DNA from: CAZPMT01 sp964587655
GTDB lineage: Bacteria; Hydrogenedentota; Hydrogenedentia; Hydrogenedentales; SLHB01
Length of the DNA stretch: 14,742 bases
Reading direction: 5' to 3'
Assembly: GCA_964587655.1 (NCBI GenBank)
Contig: CAZPMT010000140.1
Span: forward strand, 1-14,742
Part shown: positions 1 through 7,090 of the stretch, one piece after another
Layout of the letters: every line of letters starts with the position of its first letter
Numbering within the stretch: position 1 is the stretch's first letter
Translations under genes and position numbers: made by a program
The notes under the pieces: model-generated
The model's database searches: none
Seen by the model: only the letters and a program-made list of their open reading frames with translations
Told to the model about the DNA's origin: nothing

Positions 1-1
1 C

Positions 2-2584
2 TGGAAAGCCGTCATGATGGGCGGGGCCGACACCTATGCGAGTTCATCCTTAGCCGTCGGAGATATCGATCAGGACGGCAAGGAGGAGATCCTTGTCTCC
101 GACGCGAAGGGATACGTGTATTGCTTCACGTGTGCGGGAGAGGTGCGTTGGATCTTCGCCACGGAAAAGCGGACGCATGCCGCCGTGTCGTTAGGGGACG
201 TTGATGGTGACAAGGCCATCGAGGCGCTTATCGCCTGTGGGGACCACTACCTGTATTGCGTTGATTCGGAGGGGCGGTTGAAGTGGCGCTACGCGGCCGA
301 CCTCCGCCTGATCTATTCCGCGACGATTACCGACGTCGATGAAGACGGCAAGACCGACATCCTATTCTGCGGAAGTGACAAGACACTGCGTTGCCTGACC
401 ATGGACGGCCGATACGACCCAGGTCTTGTCCCATGGCCTTCGCGGCGCTTCGACGCGAAACAATCCGGCGCGTCCTTCAGCAAGCGCGCCGCCCAATCAA
501 GCCCCATGGTTGATGAGGTCGCGCCGCTGTTCGCGTCGGGCGGCTTCGAGCAGGCAAAGGAAACGCCTCCCAAAGAAAGCTATCCTGAAGGTTCCAACCT
601 ATTCGACGTTTGGAAACAGCGTCCGCGCGGGTGGCTCTGCGAATCTACAAACGAAGGGGCGTGGGTCCTCGACGGTGAGACGAAGCATGGTGGGGCGCTG
701 TCTCTCAAGGTTGTCGCTAAGGATCAACCCATGACGATAGCGTCGGACCCTATTGAGGCCGATGTCGCGTTGAGATCTGTGTCCGCGCAGGTGGCACTGA
801 AAGGGGAGGGGAGCAGCGCCGCCTTTGTGCGCTGGCTCGGACTCGAGGGCGCGCTCCGTGAAGACACCTTGGTCCAGGCGCAACCCGGTACGGACGGATG
901 GAACGTCGTCAGCCTCGCCGACAGCCAGCGTCCGCACGGCGCGCGTTGGCTTCAGCTTGTTCTTGTCACGAAATCAGGCACGGTCAGGTGGGACGACGCC
1001 GTTCTCAACGGAACCTTCCGCAGGCCACGCTCGATTCGCGCCTTGGTCAATCAAGCGGGATACGATATCGGTGCGCCGAAACGTTTCACCGCGCAGAGCA
1101 ACTTCGTGGCGCAAGAAGCGGCCTTCGTGTTGATCGACGAGAAGGGAGAGCCCGCTTTCAGCGGCGCTCTGCGCCATGAGGGCAGGATACGCGGCGCCTA
1201 CGACAGTGACTGGGGCTTCGAGTACTGGCGCGGCGACTTCTCAACTTTCAACACACCGGGCCGGTATCGAATCCGGATTGGACTCGACGGCAGTACTGAC
1301 GTCTCATGGCCTTTCGAGATCGGCGATGACATTGTCTGGAAAAAGACGGCGCGTCCCGCCTACCGCTTTTTCTACTACCAGCGCTGCGGGATGGAGATAC
1401 CGGGTTTCCACAAGGCCTGTCACCTGGACGACGCGGCGAGTCCCGACGGGAAACGTCAATATGAACTGTGGGGCGGCTGGCACGATGCCGGAGACTACAA
1501 CACGTATGACAACGTCCCGTACGTGCTGGGGCTTCTCACGGCCTATGGCGTTCGCAAAGAGGCGTTTGATCGTTTGGATGACGACGGCAATGGCGTCGGC
1601 GATTTTCTGGATGAGATCCTCTGGGGCGGCGAGCACACGCGCAGGATGATCGCGCCGGACGGCTCGGCCTTCGGCGCAATCACGTCCGGTTACGGTTTCT
1701 GGGGACCGCCGGAACTCGAAACCGACAACAAGCCGGGCACGGGCGACGAAAGGCGCATCAATGGCGCCGAAACCGGCAATGACTCTTCGCAGCATGCGGC
1801 CGCCATGGCGCGAATCGCGACGTACGTGTCCGACAAGGCGCCGTGGATCGAGGCGGCGGAACGTGCGCTCAATCGCGCGCTCGCAAACAACCAGCGAGGC
1901 CCACTGCAATTCGCAGCCGCGCTGGACCTGTACGTCGCCACGAATGACGAGAAGTATGCAGCGCTGGCGAAGGAGCTTTTTCCAGGACCGAACACCGAAG
2001 TGATTGAATCCGTCCGGCTGTACGATGCGTTGTTCCGTGAAGACCACAGCGCCGCATTGAAAGAGCAGCTTACGGCGAAAACCGAAGAAATGCTCGCGCT
2101 GGCGCAGAACCCCTTCGGCATGCATACGTTCGGCCCGAAGGAAAAGCCGAGCTTCTTCGGCACGCCCGCGGATCGGGCCGGCTGGCACGTCGGCACGAGT
2201 TCACGCGTGCTCCAAGCGGCCGCTATCGCCGCCGAGGCATATCAGTACAATCCGGATCCCCGCTACCTCGAATTCGTCTACGATCAGTTGAACTGGATCC
2301 TCGGAAACAACCCCTTCGACATCAGCCTCATGGAAGGCGTCGGCAGCGCGTTTCCACCAACGTACCACCATCGCTACACTTTCTCAGGTGTGCCGCGCGG
2401 CGCGGTTCCGGGAAGCATCGTAAATGGAATTACGTGGCGCGTACCAGGCGATGATCGCCCCTACTTGGATATGCGCGGACTGGACATTGCCGATTTTGAG
2501 CCGAACGAGGTGTGGCTTCCTCACAACACCGCTTATCTGAACGCCCTCGCCAATCTACAGCGGGCGCGACATCCGGCGCCGTGA
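2..2584 (+). CDS. Glycoside hydrolase family 9 enzyme with N-terminal VCBS/FG-GAP-like repeats, 5'-truncated by window edge
   Basis: Probable secreted endoglucanase-type hydrolase acting on beta-1,4-glucans. The frame is open to the left edge (W-K-A-V precede the first ATG at 14), so the true start and any signal peptide lie outside the window. Numbering from the ATG at 14: residues ~13-150 hold three FG-GAP/VCBS-like units with Asp-rich calcium-type loops (VGDIDQDG, LGDVDGD, ITDVDEDG) as in beta-propeller repeats; ~190-340 look like a beta-sandwich carbohydrate-binding-type module; ~343-430 resemble the Ig-like CelD_N domain (starts IRALVNQAGYD); ~435-856 is the GH9 (alpha/alpha)6 barrel. 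Catalytic signatures are HDAGDY (D491, D494, base/nucleophile pair), LGNNPFDISLMEGVGS near the end, and PNEVWLPHNTAYLNAL, where E832 is the expected acid. These residues are intact, so the enzyme is probably active. The natural polymer substrate cannot be told from sequence. Followed 100 bp later by an oxidoreductase on the same strand. Confidence 0.9.
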   Translation, partial: WKAVMMGGADTYASSSLAVGDIDQDGKEEILVSDAKGYVYCFTCAGEVRWIFATEKRTHAAVSLGDVDGDKAIEALIACGDHYLYCVDSEGRLKWRYAADLRLIYSATITDVDEDGKTDILFCGSDKTLRCLTMDGRYDPGLVPWPSRRFDAKQSGASFSKRAAQSSPMVDEVAPLFASGGFEQAKETPPKESYPEGSNLFDVWKQRPRGWLCESTNEGAWVLDGETKHGGALSLKVVAKDQPMTIASDPIEADVALRSVSAQVALKGEGSSAAFVRWLGLEGALREDTLVQAQPGTDGWNVVSLADSQRPHGARWLQLVLVTKSGTVRWDDAVLNGTFRRPRSIRALVNQAGYDIGAPKRFTAQSNFVAQEAAFVLIDEKGEPAFSGALRHEGRIRGAYDSDWGFEYWRGDFSTFNTPGRYRIRIGLDGSTDVSWPFEIGDDIVWKKTARPAYRFFYYQRCGMEIPGFHKACHLDDAASPDGKRQYELWGGWHDAGDYNTYDNVPYVLGLLTAYGVRKEAFDRLDDDGNGVGDFLDEILWGGEHTRRMIAPDGSAFGAITSGYGFWGPPELETDNKPGTGDERRINGAETGNDSSQHAAAMARIATYVSDKAPWIEAAERALNRALANNQRGPLQFAAALDLYVATNDEKYAALAKELFPGPNTEVIESVRLYDALFREDHSAALKEQLTAKTEEMLALAQNPFGMHTFGPKEKPSFFGTPADRAGWHVGTSSRVLQAAAIAAEAYQYNPDPRYLEFVYDQLNWILGNNPFDISLMEGVGSAFPPTYHHRYTFSGVPRGAVPGSIVNGITWRVPGDDRPYLDMRGLDIADFEPNEVWLPHNTAYLNALANLQRARHPAP

Positions 2585-2634
2585 ATCTCCGTGGAGCAGG
2601 GCCATTCGGGCTTGGATGTACAAACTGCAGACCG

Positions 2635-2651
2635 GGGCTTTGGAAAAGCCC
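2635..2651 (+). terminator. Hairpin between GH9 gene and oxidoreductase, possibly a weak terminator or attenuator
   Basis: A perfect 7-bp stem GGGCTTT/AAAGCCC with a GGA loop lies in the 100-bp gap after the GH9 stop. No T-run follows, so it is not a classical intrinsic terminator. It may slow the polymerase, stabilise the upstream mRNA end, or do nothing. Confidence 0.3.
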
Positions 2652-2670
2652 TACCGGCTACACTGGACGC

Positions 2671-2687
2671 AAGGAGGGACATTATTG
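2671..2687 (+). promoter_or_regulatory. Strong ribosome binding site deciding a TTG start
   Basis: AAGGAGGG (2671-2678) is followed by a 6-base spacer and TTG at 2685-2687, in frame with the oxidoreductase. The alternative ATG at 2616 has no comparable site and would put 23 residues ahead of the Tat signal, so TTG is preferred. Confidence 0.75.
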
Positions 2688-3977
2688 GGCACGCGACTTC
2701 AGTTTAGCCGTCGCCGTTTTCTTGAAGGTGCGGCAATCGCTCTGGGAGGAACGGGATTAGTCTCGCGGAATCCGCCGAGTGAACGTATAGCAGTCGGTTG
2801 CATTGGAGTGGGGGGGATGGGCCGAGGCGATATGGGGGCATTTCTGGGTTCGGAGGACGCGAGGGTGTTGGCGGTGTGCGACGTGAAACAGACGGCGCGT
2901 GAAGCCGCGTGCGCACAAGTCAACGCTCATTACGACAACAAGGATTGCGCCGCGTACGTCCACTTCGAGGAACTGGTGGCGCGCGCCGACCTCGATGCGG
3001 TACTCATCGCTTCGCCGGACCATTGGCACGTGCTGCACGCGCTGGCGGCGGTGCGCGCGGGGAAAGACGTCTACGTCGAGAAGCCGCTCGGGATGAGCCT
3101 TCAGGAGATCAAGACCCTGCGTGAGGCGGTTAGGTCGCGCGGACGAATCTTCCAGTTCGGCACGCAGCAGCGTTCGATGCGGGAGTTTCGCGTGGCGTGC
3201 GAACTGGTGCGCAACGGGCGGATCGGCAAGCTCCAAACGATCAAGGTGGGCGTGCACGCCGGGGCCGCGGAGCGCACGGGACTGCGGACGCTTTCGCCCG
3301 CTCCGATTCCGGAGGGGTTTGAGTACGACCTGTGGCTTGGGCCGGCGCCCGTGGCGCCGTATGTGCCGCAGCGTGTGGTTAATCCGCACTGGTTCCACAT
3401 CAGCGACTATTCGCTTGGTTATGTGTCGGGCTGGGGGATTCACCATATCGATATTGCGCAGTGGGGCCACGGAACGGAACTGACCGGCCCCGTCGAGGTG
3501 GAAGCTACGGCCGTTTTCCCGGGCGATGACGCGCTCTGCGACAATCCGATTTCGTGGGACGTTCGTTACGCGTACGCGGACGGCGTGACGATGCGGTTCA
3601 CGGGGCGCGGTCCTGGGTTTGAAGGGGTCCGTGATGGGATCACGTTCGAGGGAACCGAGGGATGGGTGTGGGTAAACCGCGGCGCGCTTGAAGCGAGCCC
3701 CGCATCCCTGCTTCAGGAACTCATCGGCCCGAACGAGATCCGGCTGCCGGTCAGCGCGCATCATCAACAGAACCTGCTGGACTGCATCCGGACGCGTGAA
3801 CAGCCGATTGCCAACATCGAGGTGGCGGTGCGTTCGGATACGGTGTGCCAGCTCGGATGGATTTCGTTCATGTTGCAGCGCAAGTTGCGGTGGGATCCGG
3901 AAAAGGAAGTGTTCGCCGATGACGCCGATGCGAACCGGATGATGCAGCGGACGATGCGCTCGCCGTGGCGGCTGTGA
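2685..3977 (+). CDS. Gfo/Idh/MocA family NAD(P)-dependent oxidoreductase with Tat signal
   Basis: Predicted exported dehydrogenase acting on a sugar or sugar derivative with bound NAD(P). The product from TTG 2685 is 430 residues, usual for exported members of this family. It opens with the twin-arginine motif SRRRFLEG followed by a short hydrophobic AAIALGG stretch, typical of proteins folded with cofactor before export. The Rossmann fold shows IAVGCIGVGGMGRGDMG (GxGxxG). The conserved EKPLG motif holds the likely catalytic lysine K133. GWGIHHIDIAQWG supplies the second active-site signature (H253, D256). The C-terminal half fits the family's substrate-binding alpha/beta domain. It lies between a GH9 gene and a ThuA-domain gene on the same strand, which suggests a polysaccharide-utilisation locus, but the substrate is not deducible. 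The enzyme class is secure; the exact reaction (oxidation, inositol/glucose-type dehydrogenation or hydrolysis by redox cycling) is not. Confidence 0.92.
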   Translation: MGTRLQFSRRRFLEGAAIALGGTGLVSRNPPSERIAVGCIGVGGMGRGDMGAFLGSEDARVLAVCDVKQTAREAACAQVNAHYDNKDCAAYVHFEELVARADLDAVLIASPDHWHVLHALAAVRAGKDVYVEKPLGMSLQEIKTLREAVRSRGRIFQFGTQQRSMREFRVACELVRNGRIGKLQTIKVGVHAGAAERTGLRTLSPAPIPEGFEYDLWLGPAPVAPYVPQRVVNPHWFHISDYSLGYVSGWGIHHIDIAQWGHGTELTGPVEVEATAVFPGDDALCDNPISWDVRYAYADGVTMRFTGRGPGFEGVRDGITFEGTEGWVWVNRGALEASPASLLQELIGPNEIRLPVSAHHQQNLLDCIRTREQPIANIEVAVRSDTVCQLGWISFMLQRKLRWDPEKEVFADDADANRMMQRTMRSPWRL

Positions 3978-4029
3978 TAAGGTCTTTGCGGGACGCTCTA
4001 ACGACGGCAGAAACTGAGGAGTGGGTCAA

Positions 4030-4830
4030 ATGAAGACACAAAGTTTCGTCTGCGCACTGGCGCTAGTCTCCTGTTGTCTGGGAAGTCCGCTTGTTTATGC
4101 GGCCCCGTTGCGCGTGCTGATCCTCAGCGGGCTGAACAACCATGCCTGGAAGCTCACGACGCCCGTGATTAAGGACGCGTTTGCGAGTTGCGCGCGGTTC
4201 GGCGTTGTTGATGTGACGGAGACTCCCGGGAAGCTCGACGCGGCGGCCTTCGCGAAATACGATGTGATCGTGAGCAACTGGACGCCGTACCCGGATACAC
4301 AGCGGCAGTGGCCGCCCGAAACGGAGAAGGCGTTTCTCGACTTCATGAACAACGGCGGGGGCTTTGTGGTGCTGCACGCGGCCGCGTGCACGTTTCAGGT
4401 CTGGCCTGAGTTTCAACAGATCATCGCCCTGACCTGGAAAGAAGGAGAGACAAGCCATACGGCATACAGCCCGTTTCAGGTGAACGTCGAGGATGCGAAG
4501 CACCCGATTGTGAAGGACATGAAGGATTTCTACACGACCGATGAGTTGTATCAGAACATGGTGCAGGCTTTTCCGCAGGACCTGCACGTCGTGTGCAAGG
4601 CGTTCGCGGCCAAGGATAAGAACGGCACGGGCAAATTCGAGCCGGTGCTCGTCTGGACGCAGGCCGGCAAAGGACGCGGCGTCAACCTTGTGCTGGGTCA
4701 CGACGTGCCCGCCATGCAGAACCTCGGGTTCAAGACGCTGCTCTTGCGCAGCGCCGAGTGGGCCGCCACTAGCGAAGTCACAATCCCGATCCCCGACGGC
4801 TGGCCGGAAAACCCGCCCGGCGGGAAATGA
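4030..4830 (+). CDS. Secreted ThuA-like domain protein
   Basis: A 266-residue protein of the ThuA (trehalose utilisation) family, a class I glutamine-amidotransferase-like fold often found beside Gfo/Idh/MocA oxidoreductases and thought to serve in sugar metabolism; the biochemical reaction of most members is unknown. Visible signatures are RVLILSGLNNHAW at the start of the fold, YDVIVSNWTPYP, the NNGGGFVVLHAA turn that is strongly characteristic of the family, and GRGVNLVLGHD near the end. The N-terminus MKTQSFVCALALVSCC is a signal sequence: either ordinary type I cleavage after VYA, or a lipobox-like LVSC at C15; sequence alone does not decide. The ATG at 4030 is chosen because GAGGA (4016-4020) lies 9 bases upstream; the in-frame GTG at 4021 abuts that site and is unlikely. 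The gap to the oxidoreductase is only 52 bp, consistent with co-transcription. Confidence 0.88.
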   Translation: MKTQSFVCALALVSCCLGSPLVYAAPLRVLILSGLNNHAWKLTTPVIKDAFASCARFGVVDVTETPGKLDAAAFAKYDVIVSNWTPYPDTQRQWPPETEKAFLDFMNNGGGFVVLHAAACTFQVWPEFQQIIALTWKEGETSHTAYSPFQVNVEDAKHPIVKDMKDFYTTDELYQNMVQAFPQDLHVVCKAFAAKDKNGTGKFEPVLVWTQAGKGRGVNLVLGHDVPAMQNLGFKTLLLRSAEWAATSEVTIPIPDGWPENPPGGK

Positions 4831-4851
4831 TCGGCGCCCGAATCCGAATTT

Positions 4852-4897
4852 GGCGGGCGATCTGTTCGGCGGTCTGGGTGCGGGGCCACTCTTGTAG
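4852..4897. repeat. Imperfect direct repeat, left copy (partner at 5717-5762)
   Basis: Aligned by eye without gaps, this 46-bp stretch matches 5717-5762 at 37 of 46 positions; the inner 35 bp (4863-4897 against 5728-5762) match at 30 of 35, sharing TGTTCGGCGGT and CCACT blocks. It ends exactly at the stop codon of the HEPN gene. Read on the minus strand it gives LQEWPRTQTAEQIAR, parallel to the Lgt C-terminus LQQWSRSHTAEHSAR. Confidence 0.6.
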
Positions 4898-5293
4898 CTA
4901 CGCTTCGACGATGCCCTTGGCCCAAGCCACAACTGCCTCCGCGATGGCCAGCATTCGGGCACGATCCTCTTTCGTGGTGAACCCGCTGACGCCCGGATAT
5001 CGCATCTGGGTGGCGAACATGGTCAACTTCTCCGCCTCCCGGATCTCTGTCGGCACCGCCATCTCGTTCTTCTCCAGCCCATCCAGCAGATGCCGAAGGT
5101 CATGTACAAACGCAAACTGCCAACTCCTGGATTGATACACGGCCTTGACCGCCAGTTCCGCGGCTTGTTGCGCCATGTAGCATAGGTCTTCCCAATACCC
5201 GCCCTCCGGCAAGGGTTGACGCGCCAAGAGCAGCTTCCCTTCGGCGCGGTTCAGCCAGTCCTCCGGACTTCCTGGCGCGTACTCACGCCGCAT
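4898..5293 (-). CDS. HEPN domain protein, putative toxin of an MNT/HEPN pair
   Basis: A 131-residue, mostly helical protein matching the HEPN family by the pattern EDLCYMAQQAAELAVKAV (helix 2), FVHDLRHLLDGL, and ATQMRYPGVSG ahead of a final helix. HEPN proteins of such pairs are typically ribonucleases or RNA-binding toxins, and their MNT partner neutralises them, in characterised cases by AMPylating the toxin. The classical catalytic R-x(4-6)-H motif is not present here: the nearest arrangement is R-x7-H (RSWQFAFVH). So this is either the non-canonical RYPG-type subgroup or not a nuclease. The start ATG (5293) lies inside the last codons of the mnt gene (11-bp overlap) and is preceded by GGGAGG at a 6-base spacing, indicating translational coupling. 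Family assignment is firm; toxicity is inferred from the gene pair. Confidence 0.85.
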   Translation of the reverse strand: MRREYAPGSPEDWLNRAEGKLLLARQPLPEGGYWEDLCYMAQQAAELAVKAVYQSRSWQFAFVHDLRHLLDGLEKNEMAVPTEIREAEKLTMFATQMRYPGVSGFTTKEDRARMLAIAEAVVAWAKGIVEA

Positions 5294-5603
5294 GATAGAC
5301 CTCCCTGCCTTCGGTCAGCGCCGTGTGAATCACCAACGAGGGATTGTCTCTCGTGGCCGCCACTTCGCTTTCCAACACGACTACGATGTCCGCGGCATAC
5401 CCCAGACCTCGCAACGCCCGATGTGCGCGGTAACCTGTCTCCAGCCGATCCGTTCCGTCCGGCATAACCACCAGCAGGTCCAAGTCGCTGTCCGGCCCAA
5501 TATCGTCTCGAGCCGCCGAACCGAACACAATCACCTGAATAGGATGGGCCTCCTCCACGATCCGCCGAACCGCCTCATCAATCACTTCAATAGGTGTCTT
5601 CAT
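5283..5603 (-). CDS. MNT-type minimal nucleotidyltransferase, putative antitoxin
   Basis: A 106-residue DNA polymerase beta-like nucleotidyltransferase. The hallmark GSAARDDIGPDSDLDLLVV supplies the G-S and D-x-D metal-binding pair, and YAADIVVVLE supplies the expected third acidic strand, so the active site looks complete. In MNT/HEPN modules this protein transfers AMP to the HEPN partner and silences it. The ATG at 5603 is preferred because GAGGA sits 7 bases upstream; the GTG at 5621 would add six residues with no better site. It is the first gene of a two-gene minus-strand unit overlapping the HEPN gene by 11 bp. The module lies between the ThuA gene and lgt, with opposite orientation to the former, and is bracketed by an imperfect repeat, as if inserted. 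Short single-domain MNT proteins of this type also occur without a partner, but here the partner is present. Confidence 0.87.
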   Translation of the reverse strand: MKTPIEVIDEAVRRIVEEAHPIQVIVFGSAARDDIGPDSDLDLLVVMPDGTDRLETGYRAHRALRGLGYAADIVVVLESEVAATRDNPSLVIHTALTEGREVYHAA

Positions 5604-5697
5604 ACTCGACTCCTCGAACACGAACGCTACGAATTCTGCACCTCGAACGCGGCCGAATCAAGAAAACAATTTCGTGTGTATTGCCTCGAGACGCAAC

Positions 5698-5709
5698 GCG
5701 GAGCTCCGC
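5698..5709. repeat. Perfect 12-bp palindrome downstream of lgt
   Basis: GCGGAGCTCCGC lies just beyond the lgt stop codon in the lgt-mnt gap. It has no loop and no following T-run on either strand, so it is unlikely to be an intrinsic terminator. A protein-binding site is possible but unsupported. Confidence 0.3.
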
Positions 5710-5714
5710 AGTAT

Positions 5715-6581
5715 TCAGCGAGCGCTGTGTTCGGCGGTGTGGCTGCGGGACCACTGTTGCAGGATGATGAACAGCACTACGCCTACGATGAGAGTGACGA
5801 TGCAGAACACTTGCTGGTCGCTTAGGACGCCGAATGTGGTGGGGTTGTGATCGCCTCGGAGGAATTCAATACAGAACCTGCCGACGCTGTAGAGAATGAG
5901 GTAGACCGGCATGAGGAAACCGGTGTATGGATGCCAGTGCTTTCTCAGATACAGGAGAACGAGGCAGAGTGCTAGGAGGCCTAACACGCCGTAGATCTGT
6001 GTGGGATGTATGGGGTATGACCAGCGGTCGACGCTGGTGGACAATTCGCTGAACCGCTGACAGTGGTCGAGGTATGCCGGGCTTCCGGTGGCGGGTTGCG
6101 CGCGGTCCCAGGGGATGCGTGGAAAGCGGATTGCCCAGGGCAGATCGGTTCGTGCGCCGTAACAGCAGCCGTTCATGATACAACCGATGCGTCCTAATGC
6201 GTGCGCCATGGCGAGGTACGGGATAGTGCAGTCGGAGATCTTCCAGAAGGGCACCTTGTTCTTCCGGCAGCCGTACACGGCGTAAATAAGGGTGCCGGGC
6301 AGCGCGCCTTGAAAGACCAATCCGCCTTGCCATATGGCGATCCAGCCGATGGGATCTTTCCAAGAATAGCCTTGCGGGAACAGGATGATGTGCATGACAC
6401 GTGTGCCCAGTATTCCGAACAGGAGAGCCCAAACGGCCATCGCGCCGATGAGGTGTGGATCGATTCCCTCTTTGGCGGCGTCGCGTTGGGTGAGATGCAG
6501 CGCCAGCAGGAAAGCGATGGCGATCATCAGGCCGTAGGTGTGTATGGCGAGCGGGCCGATCTTAAGAAGGATCGGGAACAC
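5715..6581 (-). CDS. lgt: Prolipoprotein diacylglyceryl transferase
   Basis: Transfers diacylglycerol from phosphatidylglycerol to the lipobox cysteine of prolipoproteins, the first step of lipoprotein maturation at the inner membrane. The 288-residue length is normal, and about seven hydrophobic segments are visible. The family signature appears as HALGRIGCIMNGCCYG (R131, N137, G142), followed by SYPIHPTQIYG and the late SVGRFCIEFLRGDH, which carries the conserved Arg and Glu. At the position of E. coli His103 (FHGG) this protein has VFQGALPG, i.e. Gln91; that position varies among phyla. The start is GTG at 6581, with GGAG six bases upstream, overlapping the end of lspA by 20 bp, so the two are translationally coupled. 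The C-terminal 15 residues lie in a repeated DNA segment and may be an acquired tail. Identity is secure; activity is presumed. Confidence 0.95.
   Translation of the reverse strand: MFPILLKIGPLAIHTYGLMIAIAFLLALHLTQRDAAKEGIDPHLIGAMAVWALLFGILGTRVMHIILFPQGYSWKDPIGWIAIWQGGLVFQGALPGTLIYAVYGCRKNKVPFWKISDCTIPYLAMAHALGRIGCIMNGCCYGARTDLPWAIRFPRIPWDRAQPATGSPAYLDHCQRFSELSTSVDRWSYPIHPTQIYGVLGLLALCLVLLYLRKHWHPYTGFLMPVYLILYSVGRFCIEFLRGDHNPTTFGVLSDQQVFCIVTLIVGVVLFIILQQWSRSHTAEHSAR
5717..5762. repeat. Imperfect direct repeat, right copy (3' end of lgt)
   Basis: Partner of 4852-4897 (37 of 46 positions identical by eye). On the minus strand it encodes the last 15 residues of Lgt, LQQWSRSHTAEHSAR, and its outer end coincides with the lgt stop. 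Together the two copies enclose the HEPN/MNT pair. Confidence 0.6.
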
Positions 6582-7080
6582 TTTTTTCTCCGTACCAATA
6601 CCAGGTTGCGATCAAACAGAACACACCTGTGCAGATGCAGGTATCGGCGAAGTTGAACGCGGGATAGATCTTCCATGGGAAATCAAACGGGATGAAGTAG
6701 AAGTGAAACTGGAGGAAGTCGGTAACGACGCCGAGCCGGAGTCGATCTGCCAGATTTCCGATGGCGCCGCCCCAGATCATTCCGTAGGCGATGGATTGGA
6801 GCTTCGATGCCGCATCGAGGTGCCGGAATAGATACAGCAGCACGACGGTGGCGAGAATCGGCGCCACATGAGCCATCGTGCGGTTGTTCCGAAAGATCCC
6901 GCCGACGACGCCGGGGTTCTCCTGATGGGAGATGCGGAAGAACTGCGGATCTTTGCCCATCACGAGGTATTTATCGACGGGACAGACGGCCCTGACAATC
7001 GTCTTTGTTGTCTGGTCGACGCATAGGACCGCCAGGAAGACAATCACGATCCATAGGATCTGTTTTCTCCGAGGCGTCAC
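6562..7080 (-). CDS. lspA: Signal peptidase II (lipoprotein signal peptidase)
   Basis: Membrane aspartyl protease that cleaves the signal peptide of diacylglyceryl-prolipoproteins, acting directly after Lgt. The 172-residue product has four hydrophobic segments and all family blocks: DQTTK (D22), NPGVVGGIF (variant of NxGxAFG, N55), GGAIGNLADRLRLGVVTDF with catalytic D112, and YPAFNFADTCICTG with catalytic D146. The start chosen is GTG at 7080, ten bases after the dksA-like stop, because it places the first transmembrane helix at residues ~7-22 as in other LspA proteins; a GAGG lies 8 bases upstream. Longer in-frame starts (to 7239) run through the dksA-like gene in another frame and add an Arg/Ser-rich tail that looks non-coding. 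Adjacency of ileS and lspA is widespread in bacteria, which supports the call. Confidence 0.95.
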   Translation of the reverse strand: MTPRRKQILWIVIVFLAVLCVDQTTKTIVRAVCPVDKYLVMGKDPQFFRISHQENPGVVGGIFRNNRTMAHVAPILATVVLLYLFRHLDAASKLQSIAYGMIWGGAIGNLADRLRLGVVTDFLQFHFYFIPFDFPWKIYPAFNFADTCICTGVFCLIATWYWYGEKSVPDPS

Positions 7081-7090
7081 GGGGCTGGCC

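Noticed and set aside
1304..2188. 294-codon minus-strand open frame inside the GH9 gene
   Set aside because: Arg-rich, no domain, and the opposite strand encodes the GH9 catalytic region.
2757..3767. 336-codon minus-strand open frame inside the oxidoreductase gene
   Set aside because: Shadow of the Gfo/Idh/MocA frame; Arg/His/Pro-rich composition without motifs.
4812..4824. CCCGC-CCG-GCGGG hairpin at the end of the ThuA gene as a terminator
   Set aside because: It lies within the last codons, has a short stem and no T-run after it.
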